64,000 nt of DNA from Snowella sp. (GTDB lineage: Bacteria > Cyanobacteriota > Cyanobacteriia > Cyanobacteriales > Microcystaceae). Positions 46,295 to 55,357 of this stretch are shown here, piece by piece. The notes beneath the pieces are model-generated. The model saw only the letters and a program-made list of their open reading frames with translations, was not told the DNA's origin and did not search any database. The position numbers and the translations under genes were made by a program. Location of the stretch: assembly GCA_003249095.1 (NCBI GenBank), contig QBMS01000002.1, positions 6,711 to 70,710 of the forward strand, given 5' to 3'. Within the stretch, counting starts at the first letter, position 1; every line of letters starts with the position of its first letter.

Positions 46295-47335
46295 ATGCAA
46301 CGTAAACCCTTTTCCGACACAACCGTAACCCTCGCTCATGGCAGTGGCGGCAGAGCCATGCGTCATCTCATTGATGCTATTTTTATTGAAACCTTTAATA
46401 ATTCCCTGTTGGCTCCCCTCGAAGATCAAGCGCGTTTAGATTTAGCCAGTTTAACTTCCCTCGGCGATCGCCTGGCATTGACGACCGATTCCTACGTGGT
46501 TGATCCGCTCTTTTTTCCTGGGAGTGATATTGGAGCCTTGGCAGTCAATGGGACAGTGAATGATTTAGCCGTTAGTGGTGCAATTCCTCTGTATTTAACC
46601 TGTAGCGTCATTTTAGAAGAAGGCTTGCCCATCGAAACCTTGCGAAAAGTCGCTAGAAGTATGCAAGCGGCGGCAATGCAAGCAGGGGTACAAATCGTGA
46701 CAGGAGATACTAAGGTTGTGCCACGAGGAGCGGCGGATAAATTATTTATTAATACAGCAGGAATTGGGGTTATTCGGGAAAATATCTCCCCTGAAGCGAA
46801 AAATATTCAGCCTGATGATGTGATTTTAATTAATGGTTATTTAGGTAATCATGGAGCCGCCATTTTTGTGGCACGGGAAGATTTGGCCATGACGACGACG
46901 ATTGAGAGCGATTGTCAACCCTTAAACGGTTTAATCGAGGCGATTTTGCAAGTTTGTCCAGAGGTGCGGGCTATGCGGGATGCCACTCGTGGAGGATTGG
47001 CGACGGTCTTAAATGAATTTGCCCAGAGTGCAGGGGTCGGAATTCGCATTCAGGAAGACGTTTTGCCGATTCAAGAGGAAGTGGCGGGTTTATGTGAATT
47101 ATTAGGATTAGATCCCCTTTATCTCGCTAATGAGGGAAAATTAGTGGTCGTTGTTCCGCGATCGCGAGCAAAAATTGTGTTACAAACCATGCAAAATCAT
47201 CCTTTAGGAAAAGAAAGTCAGATGATTGGAGAAGCGATCGCCCATCCCCCTGGCATTGTTTTACTGAAAACCGCCTTTGGCACAGAACGAATTTTAGATA
47301 TGCTCTCTGGGGATCAACTACCCCGAATTTGTTGA
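46295..47335 (+). CDS. hypE: Hydrogenase maturation factor HypE
   Basis: 346 residues. LAHGSGGRAM at the start, DSYVVDPLFFPGSDIGALAVNGTVNDLA within the PurM-like ATP-binding domain, VTGDTKVVPRG, and the C-terminus PRIC, whose last Cys is the carbamoyl/cyano carrier used to make the CN ligands of [NiFe]-hydrogenase. Complete and apparently functional. The other hyp genes are not in the window, which is common in cyanobacteria, where hyp genes are scattered. It implies a bidirectional or uptake hydrogenase elsewhere. Confidence 0.96.
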   Translation: MQRKPFSDTTVTLAHGSGGRAMRHLIDAIFIETFNNSLLAPLEDQARLDLASLTSLGDRLALTTDSYVVDPLFFPGSDIGALAVNGTVNDLAVSGAIPLYLTCSVILEEGLPIETLRKVARSMQAAAMQAGVQIVTGDTKVVPRGAADKLFINTAGIGVIRENISPEAKNIQPDDVILINGYLGNHGAAIFVAREDLAMTTTIESDCQPLNGLIEAILQVCPEVRAMRDATRGGLATVLNEFAQSAGVGIRIQEDVLPIQEEVAGLCELLGLDPLYLANEGKLVVVVPRSRAKIVLQTMQNHPLGKESQMIGEAIAHPPGIVLLKTAFGTERILDMLSGDQLPRIC

Positions 47336-47780
47336 GTAAGAATAGGGGGTTCAACTTCTTTACTATTTTCAATAAACTGGACTTAATGATAATAACCGAC
47401 GACAGAATAGGACTTTGAGATAGGGGGAAATCAAGCGATCGCTCAATGAAAAAGATAACGGGAAAAGTCAGATCACCCTAGCGGCGATCGGGGTCATCTC
47501 GTGAGCAATTTCTTACCCTGAGGGGATTCATCATCTTCTAAAATCGCCTAACCCATCATCGCTAATCCTGAAAGCTACTCCTGAAACAATGCCTAACCAT
47601 CGCTTTGTCATTAGTAAAGTTATTTTTCGAGGATTGGAGAAATTGATAGACAATGGCAACAGAATAACTTGTAAATATTCTAATTTTATCTTAATATCAG
47701 TGTAATTAGATATAAATAATTTATCTCAATTTAAAAGTACTAGCCAAATTTACAATGCTTTTCTTCCAATTAAAATTTTT
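47336..47780. other. 445-bp intergenic region, no recognised gene
   Basis: The region has one HIP1 site and a short open frame (47589-47705) with no family resemblance, and an AT-rich tract of about 140 bp before the permease start that probably holds its promoter. I see no RNA gene or ordered repeat. Confidence 0.45.
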
Positions 47781-49118
47781 ATGAATACACTTCCAGAAAT
47801 TATTGCGATTCTAGTCTTTATCAGTGTGATTACAATCATTATCTTTGAGTGGCTAGATATTACAGTAGCAGGATTATTAGGGGCATTAATTTTAGTTTTT
47901 TTCCATGTGATGACCCTATCAGAAGCGATCGGTTATATCAGTAAAAGTCATGGAACTCTAGCACTTTTTTTAGGGGTAATGATTTTAGTTAGAACCTTTG
48001 AACCCACTAAAGTTTTTGATTATCTCGCCGCTAAAATGGTATTTTGGGCTAAGGGAAGTGGCAAGTTATTGTTATTAGGAATTGTCGGGATTACGACTCC
48101 CATTTGTGCTTTTTTACCCAATGCCACAACGGTAATGTTACTCGCTCCCCTAATCCCTCCGATCGCGGCAGATATTGGTGTTGATTTTGTTCCTTTATTA
48201 ATCCTCATGGTTTTTGTTGCCAACAGTGCAGGATTATTAACCCTCGTCGGTGATCCCGCTACATTCATTGTGGGAAGTTCTATTAATATTAGTTTTTTAG
48301 ATTATTTAAAAAAATTAAGTCTAGGGGGAGCTTTAGCAATTGTTGTTATTGTGGCGTTATTACCAATTCTTTTTAAACCTATTTGGAATACCCAATTTGA
48401 ACATTTAGAAGATTTGCCCCATCCTAAAATTAATCATCCTTTTGCCCTAACATTAGGAGCAATTATTGTTGTTTTAGTTTTAATTTTTTTTATTATTGGT
48501 GAATCTTTTCCCATTCCCATTGCACCTGCCTCTGTTGCTCTATTGGGAGGGACTTTAGCGTTATTATTGGCACACAAAACCAAAATTGATACCGTCCCTA
48601 ATATTTTACGAGATGTGGATTGGAGTACCTTACTATTTTTTATGTCTATCTTTGTTTTAATCGGAGGCTTAGAAAAAACAGGTGTCATTAATGATCTTTC
48701 GGGAGTTTTAGCTTTAATTCTAGGAAAAAATATTTTGTTCGGTTCCTTGAGCTTACTATTTGTCATTGGGCTACTGTCAAGTTTAGTGCCTAATATTCCC
48801 TTAGTCGTGGCAATGGTTCCCCTATTACAGCAATATTTAGTAACGGTTGAGTTGCTTCCCGCCGAAGTGATGAATCCCGATTTTACAGGACAATTTCCTG
48901 CTGAAGTATTACCCCTATTTTATGCCATGATGTATGGTGCCACCTTGGGCGGTAATGGAACTCTAGTCGGAGCCTCTTCTAACATTGTTGCGGCGGGCAT
49001 TTCGGAACAACATGGTAAAAGAATTGATTTTCGGACTTTTTTGCATTATGGTTTTCCCGTGATGATTGCGCAGTTATTCGCTAGTGCGATTTATCTCACG
49101 GTATTTTTTGTTTTTTAG
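47781..49118 (+). CDS. SLC13/ArsB/NhaD-family ion transporter
   Basis: 445 residues with about eleven hydrophobic segments. The ion-transporter-superfamily halves each have a conserved loop: FLPNATTVMLLAPLIPPIA and LSSLVPNIPLVVAMVPLL, and the C-terminal GATLGGNGTLVGASSNIVAAG. It resembles ArsB/NhaD and P-type permeases that exchange Na+ and H+ or export arsenite; the substrate is not decided by sequence. It is just upstream of the TIGR03279 gene on the same strand. Confidence 0.85.
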   Translation: MNTLPEIIAILVFISVITIIIFEWLDITVAGLLGALILVFFHVMTLSEAIGYISKSHGTLALFLGVMILVRTFEPTKVFDYLAAKMVFWAKGSGKLLLLGIVGITTPICAFLPNATTVMLLAPLIPPIAADIGVDFVPLLILMVFVANSAGLLTLVGDPATFIVGSSINISFLDYLKKLSLGGALAIVVIVALLPILFKPIWNTQFEHLEDLPHPKINHPFALTLGAIIVVLVLIFFIIGESFPIPIAPASVALLGGTLALLLAHKTKIDTVPNILRDVDWSTLLFFMSIFVLIGGLEKTGVINDLSGVLALILGKNILFGSLSLLFVIGLLSSLVPNIPLVVAMVPLLQQYLVTVELLPAEVMNPDFTGQFPAEVLPLFYAMMYGATLGGNGTLVGASSNIVAAGISEQHGKRIDFRTFLHYGFPVMIAQLFASAIYLTVFFVF

Positions 49119-49190
49119 GAGACAATTCATCCTCGATTTTTGGTGATAGTAACTCTTGAATTGCATTTAAAATATTGTTATCCTAAACTT

Positions 49191-50525
49191 ATGAGTGAAC
49201 TATCTATTCGTCCTGCTAAAATTAATGCTGTTGTTCCCGAATCCATTGCTGAGGAATTGGGGTTTGAACCTGGGGATGCGATCGCCTCTATTAACGGCAT
49301 GAAACCGAGGGATTTAATCGACTATCAATTTCTATGTGCCGATGAATATTTAGAACTAGAAGTCATTGACACCAAGGGAAAACTCCATAAAGTTGAAATC
49401 GAAAAAGATTATGATGAAGACTTGGGATTAAGTTTTGAAAATGCTTTATTTGATGGTCTCATTCAATGTAATAATCATTGTCCCTTTTGTTTTATTGACC
49501 AACAACCTCCAGGAAAACGAGAGAGTTTATATTTCAAGGATGATGATTATCGCCTCAGTTTTCTCTATGGAAGTTATTTAACCCTTACAAATTTAAACCA
49601 AAAGGAATGGCAACGCATCGAACAAATGCGGCTATCTCCCCTCTATGTTTCCGTCCATGCCACAGAACCCGATATTCGCATTCGACTGCTCAAAAATCAG
49701 CGTGCAGGTCAACTCTTAGACCAATTAAACTGGTTCAAAGAAAGACGCTTACAAATCCATGCCCAGGTCGTTGTTTGTCCAGGGATTAACGATGATATTC
49801 ATTTAGAAAGAACCCTTTTAGAATTGGCAAAATTTCATCAAGGACAAATTCCTACCGTTATTTCTGCCGCTGTTGTTCCCGTTGGTTTAACCCGTTTTCG
49901 ACCCGCAGAAGATGAATTAATTCCTGTTAGTCGAGAGAAAGCCTTAGAAGTGATTGAGCAAGTACAAAAATTACAACTTAAATTCCAGAAAAAATTTAAG
50001 AGTCATTTTGCCTGGTTAGCCGATGAATGGTTTCTGATTGCTCAAACTAAATTGCCCCCCGAATCCCATTACGAAGATTATCCCCAAATCGGCAATGGTG
50101 TCGGATCAATTCGTCAATTTATTAAACATTTTTTAAATTTAGCCCAGCAGTTACTCCCCCAAAAAATTGATCAACCGAAACATTTTACTTGGGTTGTGGG
50201 TAATGCGGTAGAAAAAGCCTTTGAACCCTTAGTTAAGCAATTAAATCAAGTCGAAAATTTAACGATTACTCTTGCTCCTCTACGAAGTGATTATTGGGGA
50301 CAGGAAATTACTGTAACAGGCTTATTAACGGGACAAGATTTAATCGATGGTTTACAAAATAAAGATTTAGGAGAAGGAATTTTATTACCTTCTTTGATGC
50401 TGAAGCATGATGATACTAAATTTTTGGATGATTTAACACTCGAAGATGTTGCCCAAGCCCTTAAAACTCCTATTTTCCCAGTTAAAGATGTGGAAGAATT
50501 AATGAATTATTGTATTGACATTTAA
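49191..50525 (+). CDS. TIGR03279 radical-SAM protein (PDZ + DUF512)
   Basis: 444 residues from the ATG at 49191. A PDZ-like domain (about 1-75: VVPESIAEELGFEPGDAIASING) is followed by a CxxxCxxC radical-SAM cluster, C93-C97-C100 (CNNHCPFCF), a TIM-barrel core, and DUF512 at the C-terminus. This is a well-defined cyanobacterial putative FeS oxidoreductase family of unknown substrate. The order PDZ, radical SAM, DUF512 also occurs in Firmicutes, so the function is probably general. Confidence 0.93.
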   Translation: MSELSIRPAKINAVVPESIAEELGFEPGDAIASINGMKPRDLIDYQFLCADEYLELEVIDTKGKLHKVEIEKDYDEDLGLSFENALFDGLIQCNNHCPFCFIDQQPPGKRESLYFKDDDYRLSFLYGSYLTLTNLNQKEWQRIEQMRLSPLYVSVHATEPDIRIRLLKNQRAGQLLDQLNWFKERRLQIHAQVVVCPGINDDIHLERTLLELAKFHQGQIPTVISAAVVPVGLTRFRPAEDELIPVSREKALEVIEQVQKLQLKFQKKFKSHFAWLADEWFLIAQTKLPPESHYEDYPQIGNGVGSIRQFIKHFLNLAQQLLPQKIDQPKHFTWVVGNAVEKAFEPLVKQLNQVENLTITLAPLRSDYWGQEITVTGLLTGQDLIDGLQNKDLGEGILLPSLMLKHDDTKFLDDLTLEDVAQALKTPIFPVKDVEELMNYCIDI

Positions 50526-50540
50526 ATTCATCGCTAAACA

Positions 50541-51458
50541 ATGGTTACTATTATTTATTCCGAGCAATTTTTAAATCATAAAACAGGTTCATTTCATCCT
50601 GAATCTCCTGCCCGCCTAACAGCAATCGTTAACGCTTTGCATCAAGCTCCCTGGCAGAATCAACTCCATTGGCAATTACCAAACAGCGATCGCAATCCCT
50701 TACCCTTTATCCAAAAACTCCACACTCAAACCTATATTGATCGAGTCAAAGCGATCGCCGAAAAAGGGGGAGGAGCCTTAGATATGGACACGCCGATTTC
50801 CGCCGAGAGTTATAAAATCGCTCTATTAGCGGTTAATGGGTGGTTAGACGGCATTGATCGAGTTTTAGCGACCAATAATCCCGCCTTTGTCCTCGCTCGC
50901 CCCCCTGGTCACCATGCCGTTAGCAATACGGGGATGGGATTTTGTTTGTTTTCTAATGCCGCGATCGCTGCCCATTATGCCCTTGAGCAACCTGAGATTA
51001 ACCGAGTCGCCATTGTCGATTGGGATGTGCATCATGGCAATGGAACGGAGCTATTGGTCGAAAATAACCCCCATATCGCCTATTGTTCCCTCCATCAATT
51101 TCCTTGTTATCCAGGCACAGGTCGAGAAAGCGATCGGGGTCACTATAATAATGTGTTAAATATTCCGATGAAAGCAGGTAGTTCCCTAGAACAATATCAA
51201 CCTGTATTTGTTGAAAAAGTGATGCCATTTTTAGACCATTTTAAACCCGATTTATTAATTGTGAGTGCGGGTTATGATGCTAATAGGGATGATCCTTTAG
51301 CTGATATGAATTTACAACCTTCAGATTATGGTATTTTTACTAAGGATTTATTAACCCTTACTCGTCGAATCGTTTTTGGTTTAGAAGGCGGTTATGATCT
51401 CGAAAGTCTAGGAAAATCGGTACTAGAAACAATTGGAGCCTGTCTCAATTTAGATTGA
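50541..51458 (+). CDS. Histone-deacetylase-family deacetylase
   Basis: 305 residues. Zn-site and catalytic motifs: FHPESPARL at the start, ARPPGHHAVSNTGMGFCLFSN (the tandem His charge relay), VDWDVHHGNGT (metal ligands Asp and His), and SAGYDANRDDPLADM. Bacterial members remove acetyl groups from polyamines or other small molecules or from proteins; the substrate is unknown. The gene starts 15 bp after the TIGR03279 stop, so the two are probably co-transcribed. Confidence 0.92.
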   Translation: MVTIIYSEQFLNHKTGSFHPESPARLTAIVNALHQAPWQNQLHWQLPNSDRNPLPFIQKLHTQTYIDRVKAIAEKGGGALDMDTPISAESYKIALLAVNGWLDGIDRVLATNNPAFVLARPPGHHAVSNTGMGFCLFSNAAIAAHYALEQPEINRVAIVDWDVHHGNGTELLVENNPHIAYCSLHQFPCYPGTGRESDRGHYNNVLNIPMKAGSSLEQYQPVFVEKVMPFLDHFKPDLLIVSAGYDANRDDPLADMNLQPSDYGIFTKDLLTLTRRIVFGLEGGYDLESLGKSVLETIGACLNLD

Positions 51459-51540
51459 AAATTAACGCAATAGTTAATCGCTACAATTTTGATTTAATAG
51501 CTAGTTTATAAAATGAAAAAACTTAATAATTGATATTTCT

Positions 51541-51840
51541 CTAGCAATTTTCTGCGCTACTATTCCACCCCATAAACCTATTCCCAATCCGAAAGACGAT
51601 CGCATTAGCCAACCCTAATTCCTGAGCAACATCCGCTAAGGACTGGGCTTCCATTTGTACCACTGATACCAGGTAAGGACATTTGGCAAAATCCAAACAG
51701 AGGACAGTCGAACAATCCCAAGGCTCACGAAATACCCGACAATCAGACGGCAACCAGGTCACCAGGTGGCGATACCGACTAATGACCGCTTTCTCCAATT
51801 CCGCGCTAGTACAATCAAAGGAACGGTGTTGATTACTCAT
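51541..51840 (-). CDS. Hypothetical protein, Cys-containing
   Basis: 99 residues from the ATG at 51840, preferred because GAGGA lies just upstream. Five Cys are present in the whole length (...SFDCT, SDCRVF, WDCSTVLCLDFAKCPYL...), including a CLDFAKC pair. I do not recognise the family. It is convergent with the deacetylase gene and downstream of ycf54 on the same strand. Confidence 0.65.
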   Translation of the reverse strand: MSNQHRSFDCTSAELEKAVISRYRHLVTWLPSDCRVFREPWDCSTVLCLDFAKCPYLVSVVQMEAQSLADVAQELGLANAIVFRIGNRFMGWNSSAENC

Positions 51841-51981
51841 AAATTCCTCACCTGTTGGCACTTTCTTTGTGGGTATTCCCTATTCAAAGGTAGCACTGAA
51901 AAAGAGTTTCTCGACAGATCTGGAACTGGCTGTTAGCTTTTCTTAAAATAGTCAGCAATTGTTGACGCGATCGCGAAAAAA

Positions 51982-52311
51982 TTAAGCAACAGTTTCTAAA
52001 GAAGCCAAGGGATCGGGAATTGATGCAGAAGGCGCTTCAAATTCTCCTGTTAAAACGTACTCAAGGCGGAGTTTTAACCAGACAATAAACTGTTTACTGG
52101 TAGAAATGATCGCCACAGGTTGCTCAGGGCTTTTCGCCTTAAGATCTTTCATTTCAGGTGCTTCTAGGAAAGCGGGCTGTTTGACTTGCCAAAAATCAAT
52201 TTCTTTCTTCTGTTCAGCGTAATTTCTGATCCGTTCTTTGAGAACTTCTTTTTCTAGAGCTTCTTCTAACAAGAATTTTTCGCTGGCTAAAAGGTAATAA
52301 TAGGTCGTCAT
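51982..52311 (-). CDS. ycf54: Ycf54, MgPME-cyclase subunit
   Basis: 109 residues. The sequence TYYYLLASEKFLLEEALE, EIDFWQVKQPAFLEAPE and IVWLKLRLEYVLTGEFEAPS closely matches Ycf54/Slr1780. Ycf54 is needed for activity or stability of the aerobic Mg-protoporphyrin IX monomethyl ester cyclase (AcsF/CycI), which forms the fifth ring of chlorophyll. It is 61 bp downstream of pdxJ on the same strand. Confidence 0.95.
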   Translation of the reverse strand: MTTYYYLLASEKFLLEEALEKEVLKERIRNYAEQKKEIDFWQVKQPAFLEAPEMKDLKAKSPEQPVAIISTSKQFIVWLKLRLEYVLTGEFEAPSASIPDPLASLETVA

Positions 52312-52372
52312 CGGTAAATGTGGGGATTGAATTTAATAACTCTCTTTAGTTTTAAATTACCATGATTTGGGG

Positions 52373-53095
52373 TTAAACCTGTCCCCTGATGGCTAATTTC
52401 ATTTCGCGTACAGCCCGCTCCATGCCGACTAAAACGGCTCGACTAATGATGGTATGGCCAATATTGAGTTCTTCCATGCCAGGCAACCCCGCGACGGGAT
52501 AAACATTCCAGTAGGTTAGACCATGCCCTGCATTGACCCGCAATCCTAAGCTGAGGGCCTTTTCACAGCCGAGTTTAAGCAATTCTAATTCTTTTGCTTG
52601 TAAAGTCCCATTGGGCGCGTCGGCATATTTGCCCGTGTGGAGTTCGATAAATTTTGCTTGGGTTTTAGCAGAAGCTTCTAGTTGGGAGTTTTCGGCATCA
52701 ATAAACAAACTAACAGGAATCTCGGCCGATTGCAGTTGATCGACTACCCGACAAAGATAATCCAGGTTTCCCACAATATCTAAGCCTCCTTCTGTGGTGA
52801 CTTCCTGTCGTTTTTCGGGAACCAGGGTCACATAGTCGGGTTTAATGTCTAAGGCGATCGCGACCATTTCCTGAGTGGCGGCCATTTCGAGGTTTAGATG
52901 AGTCCGAACGGTTTGCCGAAGGAGACGGACATCTCTTTCTTGAATATGACGACGATCTTCCCGTAAATGGACTGTAATGCCGTCTGCGCCCCCTAATTCT
53001 GCTAAAACTGCCGCCGCGATGGGATCGGGTTCTACGGTTTGTCGCGCTTGGCGAAGGGTTGCAACATGATCAATGTTGACTCCAAGGGTCAGCAA
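52373..53095 (-). CDS. pdxJ: Pyridoxine 5'-phosphate synthase PdxJ
   Basis: 240 residues, standard length. [44 protein letters not shown] and [12 protein letters not shown] contain the active-site His, Glu and Arg residues. It joins 1-deoxyxylulose 5-phosphate and 3-amino-2-oxopropyl phosphate in de novo vitamin B6 synthesis. Likely co-transcribed with ycf54. Confidence 0.97.
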   Translation of the reverse strand: MLTLGVNIDHVATLRQARQTVEPDPIAAAVLAELGGADGITVHLREDRRHIQERDVRLLRQTVRTHLNLEMAATQEMVAIALDIKPDYVTLVPEKRQEVTTEGGLDIVGNLDYLCRVVDQLQSAEIPVSLFIDAENSQLEASAKTQAKFIELHTGKYADAPNGTLQAKELELLKLGCEKALSLGLRVNAGHGLTYWNVYPVAGLPGMEELNIGHTIISRAVLVGMERAVREMKLAIRGQV

Positions 53096-53167
53096 GGGGT
53101 TTGTCTCCTGTTTTTTGATGAGGTTCGAGATTTAAGTTTCTATTATACGCTGAGTCTTTTTCTTCAA

Positions 53168-53236
53168 TCACACTTTATTGCGATCGCCACGTTGAGCAAA
53201 CTCTTCTTTGCTATATTTGGGTTGTCGGATTGGCAT
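53168..53236 (-). pseudogene. Relic: first 20 codons of a small cyanobacterial gene
   Basis: Read by hand on the minus strand, this 22-codon frame begins MPIRQPKYSKEEFAQRGD, the usual N-terminus of a family of short cyanobacterial proteins often next to protease- or toxin-like genes, then stops after four more codons. GAGGA is present about 8 bases upstream, so the start site is intact and the rest has been deleted. Classified as a relic by memory of the N-terminal motif. Confidence 0.5.
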
Positions 53237-53369
53237 TATTTTGTCCTCTGTTTAGCTATCCTCCATTCATTATTCTAGAGGAGTGATCGCTCTTGTCAAT
53301 TATCCATAATGAAACCGCGATCGCCTTGATCCGATATAATGATGAAAATACTATCAACGAGTCTTGACT

Positions 53370-53609
53370 ATGCAGATTAGTGAAGAAATTAAAATCAAAG
53401 TTAGTCTTAACGTTGCTCAAGCCTATCAAAAAGCGACGGATCGCCAAAAATCATCTTTATCAACTCTAATTAGCATTTTTTTGAGAGAGGATGTTAACGA
53501 GGAAGTTGATTTTCTTGGTAAATTAATGGATGAAATTAGTGATAGGGCAGTTGCTAGGGGTTTAACACCAGAGATTTTGGAGACAATTCTGAATGAAAAA
53601 GCCCCCTAA
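53370..53609 (+). CDS. Putative antitoxin of the PIN toxin
   Basis: 79 residues from the ATG at 53370. Helical and polar: LNVAQAYQKATDRQKSSLSTLISIFLRED then an acidic region and ARGLTPEILETILNEK. This resembles antitoxins that precede COG1569 PIN toxins. It overlaps the toxin gene by 17 bp. The assignment rests on size, coupling and partner. Confidence 0.75.
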   Translation: MQISEEIKIKVSLNVAQAYQKATDRQKSSLSTLISIFLREDVNEEVDFLGKLMDEISDRAVARGLTPEILETILNEKAP

Positions 53610-54006
53610 CTATGTGTTGGATACCAATATTATCGTTAGTGCTTTATTGTTTAAAAATAGTCAACCTCGACGGGCATTGGACAAGGCAAGGCATCAAGGA
53701 ACTGTTTTGATGTCGGAGTCTATCTGGCAGGAAATAATAGAGGTTTTAACAAGACCAAAGTTCGAGCGTTATGTCTCTTCAATTGAAAGAGATTTATTTA
53801 TTACTTGGTTAGGTGAGTTAGTTCGTTTTGTTGAAATTAGTAAAACAGTTAATGTTTGTCGAGATGCGAGGGATGATAAATTTTTGGAGTTGGCGGTTAA
53901 TGGTGATGCCGAGTTAATCGTGAGCGGAGATCAAGATTTATTAATTTTGAATCCGTTTCTTGGAATTTCTATTGTGACGGCTAGAGAATTCTGTGGGGTG
54001 GAATAA
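53593..54006 (+). CDS. PIN-domain toxin (COG1569/TIGR00305 type)
   Basis: 137 residues. PIN active-site acids: Asp10 in VLDTNIIVSALLF, a Glu in SESIWQEIIEVL, and Asp residues in CRDARDDKFLELAVNG and IVSGDQDLL. By family it is a ribonuclease toxin restrained by the preceding antitoxin. The gene is complete. Confidence 0.88.
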   Translation: MKKPPNYVLDTNIIVSALLFKNSQPRRALDKARHQGTVLMSESIWQEIIEVLTRPKFERYVSSIERDLFITWLGELVRFVEISKTVNVCRDARDDKFLELAVNGDAELIVSGDQDLLILNPFLGISIVTAREFCGVE

Positions 54007-54285
54007 GTTAACTTTGCTTCCATTTTTTAGCTTCAAGTAAACTCGCAATGGCAATATTTGTGCTAAAAGATTTGTACTAAAAGTTTACCACAACAAAAGA
54101 TCGCCCTTTTCAATCACAAATAGATCTCGCTTTCTCAAAAATTCGGTAGGTTGGGTTAAGGAAAGCAACTTAACACAATCGAAATGCTCATTTTACCCTT
54201 AGAATGTTGGGTTTCCTGTTATTAAATTTGTTATTAAATTAACCGACAAGAGGGGCGATGGCAATTCAGCCACCGCCTTTAGGTG
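54007..54285. other. Relic-rich gap after the PIN toxin gene
   Basis: Minus-strand bases 54008-54076 encode a 22-residue C-terminal scrap (...STNIAIASLLEAKKWKQS) ending in a stop, and 54149-54220 holds GGTTGGGTT and TTGGGTTTC motifs of the kind scattered in cyanobacterial intergenic DNA. These suggest degraded genes between the TA pair and the HtpG fragment. Confidence 0.35.
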
Positions 54286-55062
54286 TTAATCGTTTACAGA
54301 TTGGAAGCCTCTCTCAGTAAACTCAGTCAGATACGACATCATCCATTCATCAATGGGATTAAATAAAAGTAGCACTTCAATTCCTTCGTTGCGAAACTTT
54401 TCTACATTTTGGCAACTCTTCGCAGCATCATAACTATCAGCAGTGATAAAGTAGATATTCTTTTGCCCATCTGCCATTCGGGAGATGTACTCCTCCAAAG
54501 AGACGTTCTGTATATTGCTATCAGTATAGGTCGAAGCAAAACGCAACAGTTGAGCAATCCTCTCTTGATTTATTCTATCTTCTGCTATTCCTTCTTTTAA
54601 AATCTGGCCAAACGCTTCCCACAACTGTTGATACTTCTCTTTATCATCGCTCGCCAGTAGTGATAACATCTTTAAAACACGCTTGCTACAAGCATTACGC
54701 ACATTCTCTGATATACGACTATCTTGAAGAATTTCACGAGAAATATTCAAGGGGAAATCGGCAGAGTCGATCAACCCACACACAAAGCGCAAGTAGTTAG
54801 GCATTAAAAACGCAGCATTATCCATGATAAATTCGTGCTGTATATAGAGCCTAAGTCCGTGTTTACAGTCCCGATCCCATAAATCAGAAGTTGCGCATGA
54901 TGGAATATACAATAAAGAAATATACTCATTTTTCCCTTCAACATAATTATGACTCCACAATATCGGGTCACTGGAATTGCTGGAAATTTGTTGATAGAAT
55001 TCTTTGTACTCTTCATCTGTGATGTCACTATTACGACGAGTCCACATTAATTCCGATCTCAT
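54286..55062 (-). CDS. Isolated HtpG (Hsp90) middle-domain protein
   Basis: 258 residues from the ATG at 55062, which has AAGGAG seven bases upstream; an earlier start at 55080 lies within the SD region. The frame aligns with the middle domain of E. coli HtpG (about residues 250-500), e.g. [62 protein letters not shown] and [16 protein letters not shown]. It stops after FQSVND, and neither the N-terminal ATPase domain nor the C-terminal dimerisation domain is encoded nearby. It is more like proteobacterial HtpG than the cyanobacterial form, suggesting transfer. The frame is open and undamaged with a good ribosome site, so it may be expressed; a pseudogene fragment is the alternative. Confidence 0.8.
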   Translation of the reverse strand: MRSELMWTRRNSDITDEEYKEFYQQISSNSSDPILWSHNYVEGKNEYISLLYIPSCATSDLWDRDCKHGLRLYIQHEFIMDNAAFLMPNYLRFVCGLIDSADFPLNISREILQDSRISENVRNACSKRVLKMLSLLASDDKEKYQQLWEAFGQILKEGIAEDRINQERIAQLLRFASTYTDSNIQNVSLEEYISRMADGQKNIYFITADSYDAAKSCQNVEKFRNEGIEVLLLFNPIDEWMMSYLTEFTERGFQSVND

Positions 55063-55219
55063 TGATGTTCTCCTTACCATAAATGGTGTTGAAAAGTTTG
55101 TAATTGCCGAAATATCTAACCATTGATTATCGCTCTTCTATCAATCATGGAAAACCGTTACCTTGTTTAAACGCTAGATTCCTTTCAGGGTAAGTATTCA
55201 AGTGGCTAGTAACTAACAG

Positions 55220-55238
55220 AAACTCAAATTCTGAGTTT
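55220..55238. repeat. Small hairpin upstream of the HtpG fragment
   Basis: AAACTCA (55220-55226) and TGAGTTT (55232-55238), five-base loop, followed on the plus strand by TT and then ATC. It lies in the 277-bp gap between the HtpG fragment and rfbC, otherwise featureless. It could be a terminator on the plus strand of DNA carried in with the fragment. Confidence 0.3.
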
Positions 55239-55357
55239 TTATCAGAAAAGGGGTTAGTGATCGCTTATTCATCAAGGCATTCAGGGTTGGGATTTAAAGA
55301 AAACAATCCATCTCTGATAGAAGAGCGTTATATAGCAAATGTGTTTTCTAATATTTT

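Noticed and set aside
47589-47705. 38-codon frame beginning MPNHRFVISKV upstream of the ion transporter
   Set aside because: No family resemblance or ribosome site; likely chance.
53039-53278. Plus-strand frame of 79 codons overlapping the start of pdxJ
   Set aside because: Antisense to pdxJ and covering the relic; hydrophobic low-complexity translation, no ribosome site.
54008-54076. Minus-strand scrap ...STNIAIASLLEAKKWKQS then stop
   Set aside because: Probably a C-terminal relic, but too short for assignment; mentioned only in the gap entry.
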